A DNA stretch of 64,000 nt from Aegilops tauschii subsp. strangulata (lineage: Eukaryota; Streptophyta; Magnoliopsida; Poales; Poaceae): positions 445,315,793 to 445,379,792 of the forward strand of contig NC_053037.3 of the NCBI RefSeq assembly GCF_002575655.3, in the 5' to 3' direction. The notes beneath the pieces are model-generated. The model did no database searches. It was not told the origin of the DNA and was given only the letters and a program-made list of their open reading frames with translations. Below, piece by piece: positions 56,656 through 64,000 of this stretch. The position numbers were made by a program, and so were the translations under genes. Position 1 is the stretch's first letter; each line of letters begins with the position of its first letter.

Positions 56656-57619
56656 CTATTTAGCACAAGTCTCCTTCTCATTGGGACAATCTCTGGCAAA
56701 GTGCCCTGCTTCTTTACAGTGGAAACATATTTCTTCTGACAAGTCTCGAGGTTTCCTTGTGATTACATAGCCTCCTTGGGTTCTCGGCTTCCTTTCTGGG
56801 CAACCGCTGAAGTAGTGCCCTAGATCTTTGCACCTGAAACATGTGATATGACTCAAGTCCTTCTTTGTAGAAATTGGGTTGTTCTGGGGATACATTCTGT
56901 TTCTCTTCCTAGACTTTTCCGTACGAATTAGGGCTTCTATCTCCTGTGGGTCATAATCTACTTCCTCTGTCGGGAATTCTACTAGATCCTCCTTCGGACA
57001 ATTATGGGAGATGTGTCCTTCTTCTCCACATGAATAGCATGACTTGGTGCAGGGTTTAATTGGGTCTTCTTCGGGTGTGTCCTCAAAATCTTCCTTCATC
57101 GTGGGTTTTTCTAAAGTTTCCCTGAGGGCTTCTTTCTTCCGTTGAATGACTTGATGTACCTTGGGGTAGATGTGACACTGAGCAGGGTAGTGGGTAGTCC
57201 CTTCACACAAGAAACAAGTAATCTGCCTAGTTGGGCATTCTTCAGTTGGGTGACTTTCTTCGCAGTGAGGGCATCCATCCTTGTGTTCTTTATGGTTGTG
57301 TCCTATTTCTCCACAAAGCTTGCATGCAAGGTTTCTTCATTTCATTTCCACAAGGCTTCAGTTTTTGGGGCACTAGACGAGACCTTAGGAGAGTCAACTT
57401 AAATTCTTCCCAAGTGATTTCTCCTTGCCATCCATTGATAGCTTGATACATACTCAACCAAGTAGCGGTAATTTTTTGAAAGTACTGAAGAACATGCTGG
57501 GCCATCTCCTTTCCGGCTATAGTGTTATTCCTCATGTGATCTTCCATGTTCTGAATCCATTTGTCCGTCTCCAATTAATTCATTGATCCAGAAAATGTGA
57601 GTTCATCTCCATTCGTCAT
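56656..57619 (-). pseudogene. gag: E copy 2 gag with zinc-knuckle array
   Basis: Starts at ATG 57619 (MTNGDELTFSGSMN), hits a TAA at about 57577, then a capsid-like part (TDKWIQNMEDHMRNNTIAG, ITWEEFKLTLLRSRLVPQK). In a second frame, from about 57335 to 56656, comes the knuckle array. Four canonical CX2CX4HX4C boxes: CFLCEGTTHYPAQC (57175-57216), CYSCGEEGHISHNC (56998-57039), CFRCKDLGHYFSGC (56800-56841) and CFHCKEAGHFARDC (56686-56727). Two variants precede them (CKLCGEIGH..., CPHCEESHPTEEC). Typical gag has one to three. The protein would bind element RNA; the array recalls CNBP/GIS2 proteins, though not proven related. With the TAA and frame break this copy is probably inactive. Confidence 0.75.
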
Positions 57620-57956
57620 CTATTGGGTCCAAGGATTTTGGGTAAGGCCAAGATAAGATTGGAGAGAGAGGGGAAAAGGTACCCATACCAACAAAAGACA
57701 CAGCAGCTAAAATATGGAGTAACTCCACACATTCATTCAGTTCAATCAATCCTGTAGTACTAGCACCCACATACTTGGTATGGTCAGATACTCTAATCAC
57801 AAAATGTTTATCTTTATTCGCTCATGGTGGGCTATAGCTAGACTAGCTTCTTCATGTCCTGGTTCATGTCTCCGCTGGCTTCTTCAGATCATGCTTGATC
57901 TTCTCAAGTTCTTCTGCCAGATCATCTCTATTGATGTGAAGTCTCTTGTGACGTCC
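57620..57956 (-). other. E copy 2, spacer between ORF1 and gag
   Basis: No sustained frame; matches 26632-26970. Confidence 0.5.
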
Positions 57957-58565
57957 TTAGTGCGTTCGAAGCTTCTGGATTTCAACATCCTTGGCATGAA
58001 CCATGGACCTACTATCCTTCAGTTCCTGACGAATATTCGGTATCTTGAGGTTTTGCTCCACAAGCTTGGCTACTTTCAGCTTTTGGGTTATGAGCTCTTT
58101 ATGAAATACTTCCTTGTCGAATAAGGCTTCCAGAAGGTCCATCCGAAAATTCTTGATGTAATACTCCAGATCCTGGTGATACACCGGCTGACGTGAAAAC
58201 TTCATCTTTTGCTCGTTCGTCAAGGTGATAGGTGCTCCATTAGCCTTCTGCCATCCAATCCTTCCGAAGAAATGCATGCTTAACTCAGCACGGTGACGAT
58301 AGCACAAGCGAGCGATAGCATCATGGATAGCCGTGTTTATGCCCATGTCTTTGCCATGAGCTATCATTCCATAGTTGATATCTCCTATCTTGAGGTTTTC
58401 CTGACGACCAAAAATTTGAGTTTTGACGCTCCATGTTCTGGTCTTCCTCTGACACACCTTGATCTCAGCTATCGGCCGCTTCAATAGTCTCACAAGTTCC
58501 ATAAGGGCTGGACCATATGGAAAGTCTTCATAGTGGTGTCTTTGGTTCAGTGTGAAGCTCTTCAT
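57957..58565 (-). CDS. E copy 2 ORF1, 202 aa, unknown function
   Basis: Starts MKSFTLNQRHHYEDFPYGPA and ends at the same codon as copy 1. The identical length and absence of stops in two diverged copies support a real protein. C-terminal coiled-coil tendency (LKVAKLVEQNLKIPNIRQEL). No domain recognised. Confidence 0.65.
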   Translation of the reverse strand: MKSFTLNQRHHYEDFPYGPALMELVRLLKRPIAEIKVCQRKTRTWSVKTQIFGRQENLKIGDINYGMIAHGKDMGINTAIHDAIARLCYRHRAELSMHFFGRIGWQKANGAPITLTNEQKMKFSRQPVYHQDLEYYIKNFRMDLLEALFDKEVFHKELITQKLKVAKLVEQNLKIPNIRQELKDSRSMVHAKDVEIQKLRTH

Positions 58566-59013
58566 CTAAAATATGGAAGCCAGGGGTTTCTTTAGCGAGG
58601 AATTTCAGAAGAGTACGAGAATAACTTAAGTGGATCCTATCATAGCCTTCCAAGTCACTTTACTCAAGGAATTCTTCAGAGCCTTCAAATTCTTCGAGTC
58701 TTTGGAGTCTTCAACCATTGTAGTTTCAATTATTCTGATGCACGGTAAAATCCTCTTTATTTTGAAATGGTCTCAGTTGTCTGATATCTTGTCCTTCTTG
58801 GAGTGGTCTCATCAGTCGAATCTTCATGTGGCAAAAGGAGAAAGGGGTATAGTCTAACTATTTGAGATGAGAGGAAATATTTGGAAAGGCTTAGAAAATA
58901 TGAGAGTTAAGGGCTCCCTTTTGAAGATAAAGTTTTTAGAGAAGTCATTTCTCAAGGGCTTGCCAGTTTCTAGGGGTCACGTCCTACAGTCAACATGTGC
59001 TCTGATACCATCT
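58566..59013 (-). promoter_or_regulatory. E copy 2 leader and PBS
   Basis: Uninterrupted leader. The PBS TGGTATCAGAGC (minus strand) is at 58999-59010, 3 bp from LTR3. Confidence 0.85.
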
Positions 59014-61901
59014 TGTAGCGACCCGACCCAAATGGATCAAGTCTCTGTGCTTAAGTGTCATCCCTGGATCGGTATGCTGACACACACCATACTCGAGGAT
59101 TTATAACAGAGTGCAATCACATGTAAAAAGTAACGTAAATACTATTACCTCAATCCATATAGCGGAAGTAACATCAAAATTGTGGAGTCCCAACAACACC
59201 AACGGCAAAGTTGAGTGTAGACATTGTAACCCTAACGTATCACTTACTCGTCGTAAGATTCCTGCAACATGAGACGTTGCAGCCATGTAGGTCAGTACGT
59301 TGAATATACTGGCAATTTCACACCATAGAATAATGATGAAAATGTCTATATCTATATACATATTTGGCTGGTGGAGGCTCTAGGTTTAATTTTTGCATAA
59401 AGCTAATTTTTTCCTACAACAAAGGAATATATTTTTATTTTACTACCAAGTTTATGCTACTATTGAGAAGGTTCCTCCAACTCAATGCCAAAATTTCCAA
59501 ATTATTAATAACCCAATACATTAATTAAGTAACGTGATGAGATCAACCAATAATCACTTCTAGATACTCAAAGTTGTCCATAACTAGGGGCACGGCTAAT
59601 CATGATTAGTTTGTACACTCTGCAGAGGTTTGCGCACTTTTCCCCACAAGAGTCGACCGCCTCCATGATCGGAAGATCGAGACATAGCCTTTCTGAAGTA
59701 TTTACTCTTTACTCTGGGTAGACCGATACACCTACTTTCCCCTACATCAGCTTGTCTACCAGTGAAAGAGGTCACACAACTTACTCAACTATGCCAGAGC
59801 CCATAATGGCTTGTGGCTGCACACGGAAGTTTCTAGGAATGAAATATCGTATGATCCCTTTGAGCCTGGGTGGCGGACCTAGGGTAATCACAGGGTACTC
59901 CGGGATTCCCTTGGGCAAGCACTGGTTTCTCCAGGTGCCCCGAACAATCCACCCAGATGTGATGTTAATGTTGCCACCTTAAGTTACCCTTAATTATTAT
60001 CTCTCACAACTTGCATGAATCTCACATACCAGTCCCTGTCTACGAGCATGGCTAAGCAATTTATGAGCATAATGTATATTCCCGGGGTGATCAAAGGTAA
60101 TAGGTTCCTACCACATGAACTACAAAGCAATAACCACATGTTCCCAATCCTACTCATGCAATCTTTGAGGGTGAAACTAATGCATAATAAAACAGGGTAT
60201 GAAAGAGTATGATCAAAGTGTAACTTGCCTTGTACTGTTGATGAAGATTCTTCGCACTCATAATTCTGGTAGTTCTACTCGTCACACTCCGATCAATCTA
60301 TCATAAGCAAGCAATTATTTGCACACATAAGCAATCACTCAAAGATCCAAAAGAACGAAGAAAATACTTCAGAAAACTTCAAAACTATCAAATAAAGCTT
60401 CTGGACAAAAACATATTTTTAATAGTAGTAAAATTATGTCATTTTGATCTTAACAGAAAGTACATGTCAAGAGCTTCGATTTGCAAAAAGAATCAATTAA
60501 ATCGAAGTTATAAACTCAAGTTATAGGCAAAACAAGTTTAAATTTGAATATGATCTATTTCAAATTTTAAAATTTCAAAAACTTTATTTTATATGTTCTC
60601 TGGATAGTTGAGATCATGATGAAGAATTTGGTGTTCGTTTCACTGAATTTGGACAAACGGTTAAAAAGTTGTGAAGGTTTTAAAAATTAGGGGCTAATCT
60701 GGAAAAAAAACTAAACTACAACTAGGTCCCTGGCCACGTGTCAAACTGCTGCTGGCTGAAAATCGTCCGCTGCGAGGCTAAACTAGCGAACAGCCACTAA
60801 ATAGCGCATAACGGTTCAAAAGAAAAAAACAATCAAGATCTAATCTTAGCGGTCTATTCTAGATCAGTCGAACGAGAGGGAGCGACGGCTTACCGCGGTG
60901 GTGGGCACCGACGTCGCCGGAGAAGGAGGTCGTGGCGGCTCGGCCATGGTCGTGGCGCTTGCTCTGGTGGACCTCTGGAGTGGGCGCGAGGTGGCGAAGC
61001 CGATGGCGGGGTCGGTGTCGGTCGAGGGTGGAGGTGGAGTGCGGAACGAGGCGGCAAATCTCCGGCGGAGCTCGAACTCCGTCGAGGTTTGTGCGGGGCA
61101 TCGGGAGGTGAGGGCGGTTGCGGTTTGAGGGAAAAAGAGGCCGGGGTCGAGGGCTATTTATATGCGGGCTTTCGTGCAGGAGGGGCAAGGCGAGGGGGTG
61201 GAGTCCGGGTAGGACTCGGCGGTGACAGGCGGTGGCATGCGGGAGGCGGACTCCTGATGGCGTGGGAAGGAAGAAGCTGACAAGTGGGGTCCACCTGTCG
61301 GTTACTGGTGGGGCGGCGTGCGCGCGAGGAAAGGAGCGGGCGAGCGAGGCGGTTCGGCACGGTGCAGGCCGCTGCTGGGCAAATAAATTACTTTAACAAA
61401 ACATTGTTTTTAATATCCTCAAATTGGATTCGAATTTTATTTTTGAAATCTTTTACAAATATTTTATTTTTGTTTTGTTCTTCCAAATTGTTTTCAAATC
61501 TTCTCTGAATTTTGAAGGGTCATGTTTCCTTCACTCAAGTATTTTATACTCAGAGAATTTGAGATGATTTGAAATTCCAACAGAAGAGAGAAAAACTTCC
61601 AACAAACTTTGAAAGCGGTACTCATCACTCCCCACTCTATTTCATCAATTTGGAAGAAGTCATGTTATCTTATCTCATTGAAAATCCTTGAGTGGCATAA
61701 AGTTTCTGAGTTGAATTATTTCAAATGGAATTCCATGGAAACCAAATGCAAGAATGGAAGTTTGGGAAAGTCCTTTTATTCCCTCTCATTTAACTTTCAA
61801 AAGTTTTAAATTTCACTCAATTTCACACAACATATCACACAAGCAATCATTATTACTTAATTAATATAACATTCCAAAATTTAGAATTTTGGGATGTTAC
61901 A
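59014..61901 (-). repeat. E LTR3, 5' LTR of the array
   Basis: 2,888 bp from TGTAGCGACCCG to GGGATGTTACA. It lacks about 180 bp present in LTR1 and LTR2 at the junction 61380/61381. Confidence 0.9.
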
Positions 61902-62435
61902 ACGAGCCACCGATGCGCCGCTGTCGCCGGTCCCATACCGAAGCCGGCCTTACCTTGTCGATGATAGCCGGGAAGTCTGCATGCATGTCCCCCTAAAGAC
62001 CAGCGCCCCGAAGCCACAGTCGTCGCCCTTGAATCCTTGAATAGACCTGAAGAACCTGACACCAAATATTGCCATTGCGTACACGCTACGAGAAACGCTA
62101 ATCTCACTGCCCCGAGGATTCAGAAATACAAGTATGTACTACACTGTAGAAGTAAATATTGGACTCTAGCAAGTGCCACACGTAAGATACAAGCACATGC
62201 CAACTTCGAACATTTTTTATGGTAAATTTAGTTACGCGAGGATGGCAATTTTAGTTGGCAAGCATGGCAACATTGTGCTTCAGTTTATTTTTTGACGGAA
62301 ACTTATCGTGTGTCACTGAAATTTGTCATCTTTGCGTGACTGGAATTGCCATCGAATAATGTCAGTGCCTGAGTGCCACGCACCTGACGTGTGCCACTTA
62401 TCATTTAGGTAAATATTTGTTGAAATGGATTGATA
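61902..62435. other. Right flank of the array, no gene recognised
   Basis: A GC-rich stretch to about 62050 looks like part of another dispersed element (not identified), then AT-rich sequence with TGGCA-rich motifs (62240-62400). Nothing coding. Confidence 0.4.
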
Positions 62436-62546
62436 CTTCAATACACATCATAATAAATTGTCTCATAATTATCTCAGAAATATATACTAGACATATAATC
62501 AGTGAAATATATGCTGCAAATGCCTTGGTTTATATTCATAGTTTGC
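62436..62546 (+). repeat. Upstream copy of a repeated promoter-distal block
   Basis: Shares about 110 bp with 63881-64000, including CACATCATAATAAAT, AAATATATACTA and CAAATGCCT. Confidence 0.75.
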
Positions 62547-62629
62547 ATTAATATGATACATCATACATGTATCCGACCTGGCTGTGCATGGATGTATTCA
62601 TTAAATAGCTGCATTTGTTGAGATGGGTC

Positions 62630-62852
62630 AGTACAACAAACATAAGTGCTCACAGTTGACTATAAGACAAACAGAATGGACGGTTGAAATTTCTTAGAAA
62701 ACATTATATTTTGGAACATATATGCAACGCAACAAATAAACATAAGTGTAGACACGTGTCTACATAGGAACGAAGTGTTGACACTTGTTAGTGCAACAAA
62801 CGCATGTGTGTACATCTGTCTACATGAGAAACATACATCGTGACACTTTTCA
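62630..62852 (+). repeat. Imperfect tandem repeat in the gene promoter
   Basis: Units start GCAACAAATAAACATAAGTG (about 62729) and GCAACAAACGCATGTGTG (about 62793) and end in GTTGACACTTG / CGTGACACTTT. A partial third unit is at 62632 (ACAACAAACATAAGTGCTCA). Confidence 0.7.
62747..62764. promoter_or_regulatory. 18-bp palindrome with G-box/ABRE core
   Basis: TGTAGACACGTGTCTACA is a perfect palindrome centred on CACGTG (62753-62758), about 270 bp before the ATG. CACGTG binds plant bZIP and bHLH factors, including ABA-response factors. Confidence 0.6.
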
Positions 62853-62922
62853 ATGAGCACCACCTACGACTTGATTGAAGTAATTATTTTCCCTCGGGTG
62901 AATTCATTCCCATCCATGCGCC

Positions 62923-62930
62923 TATATAAG
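62923..62930 (+). promoter_or_regulatory. TATA box of the cysteine-rich gene
   Basis: TATATAAG about 100 bp before the ATG; implies a 5' UTR of some 70-75 bp. Confidence 0.75.
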
Positions 62931-63028
62931 CCCAAGCATCCAACAGAGGACAACCACACCAAAACAACACAACCCTAGATTTAACATCTAAGAGAGAGGT
63001 AGACAACCGATTACTAGTAGTAGTAGTT

Positions 63029-63444
63029 ATGGCAAACCACTTTAGTTTGCTCTTGGTTCTTGCCTTTGTTCTTGTTGTGACGGCTGAAGATTGTGTCGTC
63101 GACCTAAAAGGGATAATCCGAGAGTGCAAATCATATGTGATGTTTCCCGCGAGCCCAAAGATAACTCCGGCGAGTGCATGTTGTAGTGTGGTTCAGAAGG
63201 TCAATGCACCGTGCATGTGCTCCAAGGTCACCAAGGAGATTGAGAAGGTGGTATGCATGGATAAGGTGGTGTATGTCGCTGATTACTGCAAGAATCCACT
63301 CAAACCTGGCTCCGACTGTGGCAGTAAGTGTTATATTTTGAGCCATGTATTATGTACCCCTAATACTTGTCATGAACTATGCATGACATGCTTTTGTTTT
63401 GTAATATTTTCGCAGGTTACCATGTCCCATCTCAAGGCCAATAG
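63029..63444 (+). CDS. Secreted eight-cysteine-motif protein (nsLTP/bifunctional-inhibitor family), two exons
   Basis: Exons 63029-63323 and 63416-63444, joined across a 92-bp intron with GTAAGT donor and TTCGCAG acceptor. The product has 107 residues and ends GSYHVPSQGQ. Residues 1-20 (MANHFSLLLVLAFVLVVTAE) are a clear signal peptide. The cysteine pattern C22-C33-C51C52-C62xC64-C76-C87 fits the nsLTP/2S-albumin motif, with an extra C97. It probably acts outside the cell or in the secretory path; members bind lipids or inhibit enzymes, but the ligand cannot be told. The mature protein is about 87 residues, normal for the family. TATA box upstream, AATAAA downstream. The retained intron would add a different tail, so the spliced form is preferred. 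The only convincing host gene here. Confidence 0.87.
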
Positions 63445-63613
63445 ATGGATGTTTTGTATCTGGTAATCAAAGGAGAAATGTTGATTTAGTTCCTAGGCCT
63501 CTATGTTGACTGGATTCCGCTTTTATGATATGTGATAGGTTAAGTTTATGTTGAGTAATTCCTAGGGAATGTGGTCGGTTGTGGGGTGGAAGATCCATCA
63601 ATGTATGAGTATT

Positions 63614-63619
63614 AATAAA
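63614..63619 (+). terminator. Poly(A) signal of the cysteine-rich gene
   Basis: AATAAA 170 bp after the stop codon, in an AT-rich setting. Confidence 0.6.
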
Positions 63620-63880
63620 TATTTCTCCTCAAATTACATGCTTCCACTATTTTGTTTTTGTTTGGTTCTTTTCTGGTTTTGATTCCTTTCAATGTGAATG
63701 GGGATTGAAAACAAGAAAAAGAAATCTTTGACAAAAGCTTTTTTTCTCTCACTATACGATGATAAGTCCTTTGTGATATTGTACGGTATGTATATGCTTG
63801 CAAATGTTAAAATTCAGAGGTGGAGCTTGGACATGTGAAAAATAAACATAGAAGTAAATACTGGCTAAGTTGGGGTTGGT

Positions 63881-64000
63881 CTTCGATACACATCATAATA
63901 AATGGACTAATATACACTCTAAATATCTCATAAATATATACTAAATGTATAATTAATGAGATATATGTTACAAATGCCTCGATCTTTATTAATAGTGTGC
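63881..64000 (+). repeat. Downstream copy of the promoter-distal block
   Basis: Repeats 62436-62546 in the same orientation and runs to the window edge. It may be the distal promoter of a second, tandem gene copy outside the window. Confidence 0.7.

Larger units (their letters stand above)
148..61901 (-). mobile_element. E: three-LTR, two-body gag-only LTR retrotransposon array
   Basis: Three copies of one LTR (148-1110, 45157-48227, 59014-61901) separate two internal regions in the same minus orientation. Each internal region has the PBS at its right end, complementary to initiator-Met tRNA, and a purine tract at its left end. With nested elements removed, copy 1 is 1111-2751 + 25990-27738 + 44868-45156 and copy 2 is 48228-49349 + 56450-59013, both about 3.68 kb. 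The middle LTR is directly joined to the PBS of copy 1 and the purine tract of copy 2, so it is shared. No protease, RT or integrase is seen; the family would need pol in trans. The left boundary lies outside the window and the 5 bp after the right end are ACGAG. Confidence 0.85.

Noticed and set aside
63324..63466. Unspliced C-terminus of the cysteine-rich protein
   Set aside because: Reads through a GTAAGT...TTCGCAG intron; the spliced tail GSYHVPSQGQ is short and family-like, while the unspliced tail is intron translation.

Overview
This is plant nuclear DNA, almost certainly from a Triticeae grass (wheat, Aegilops or barley group). The evidence is a 3' LTR tail of BARE1/Angela type at position 1, Gypsy LTRs that begin TGATACGTC or TGTCGG with exact 5-bp target duplications, an intact CACTA transposon and a cereal-type secreted cysteine-rich gene. 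About 97 percent of the window is nested transposons. I see no bacterial genes, rRNA, tRNA genes or CRISPR. Element names (E, G1, G2, G3, M1, M2, S1, H) are mine; family names are given only where I recognise them.

Host layer. Positions 148-61901 form one minus-strand LTR-retrotransposon array, E. It has three LTRs (148-1110 truncated, 45157-48227, 59014-61901) and two internal regions of about 3.68 kb once later insertions are removed. The middle LTR is shared. Each internal region has a PBS for initiator-Met tRNA, a 202-aa ORF of unknown function and a gag-like gene with an unusually long zinc-knuckle array, but no pol. E is therefore a gag-only, non-autonomous family.

Insertions into E copy 1. 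G1 (2752-25984, plus strand, Athila-like Gypsy with gag, protease, RT-RNaseH, integrase and a 3' ORF) landed in E's gag. A solo LTR, S1 (2957-4475), sits in G1's 5' LTR. G2 (9067-20512) sits inside G1's RNase H. G2 has lost its own gag-pol but carries a large spliced gene in antisense, with a Transposase_28-like domain and a coiled coil. G2 is itself split by M1 (13152-17387). This chain, E>G1>G2>M1, is four levels deep. G3 (27739-44862, plus strand) landed in the E leader. It keeps gag, protease and a scrap of RT, is interrupted by a truncated long LTR (H, 28780-~33206) and an intact CACTA transposon (35862-41816), and carries an antisense ORF with a B3-like segment just before its 3' LTR.

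Insertion into E copy 2. M2 (49350-56444, minus strand) is a non-coding LTR element with a perfect tRNA-Asp PBS and an internally duplicated body.

Right edge. From 61902 the sequence leaves the array. The only convincing ordinary host gene is at 63029-63444: two exons encoding a 107-aa secreted protein with the eight-cysteine (nsLTP/2S-albumin) motif, with TATA box and poly(A) signal. A block from its distal promoter recurs at 63881-64000, which suggests a tandem paralogue just beyond the window.

Most striking: the G2 LTR carries, twice per LTR, a short segment that translates exactly as the junction between two polyubiquitin units. Two unrelated Gypsy elements carry antisense genes in the same place, upstream of the 3' LTR. 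E is a three-LTR recombinant whose gag bears an array of zinc knuckles.
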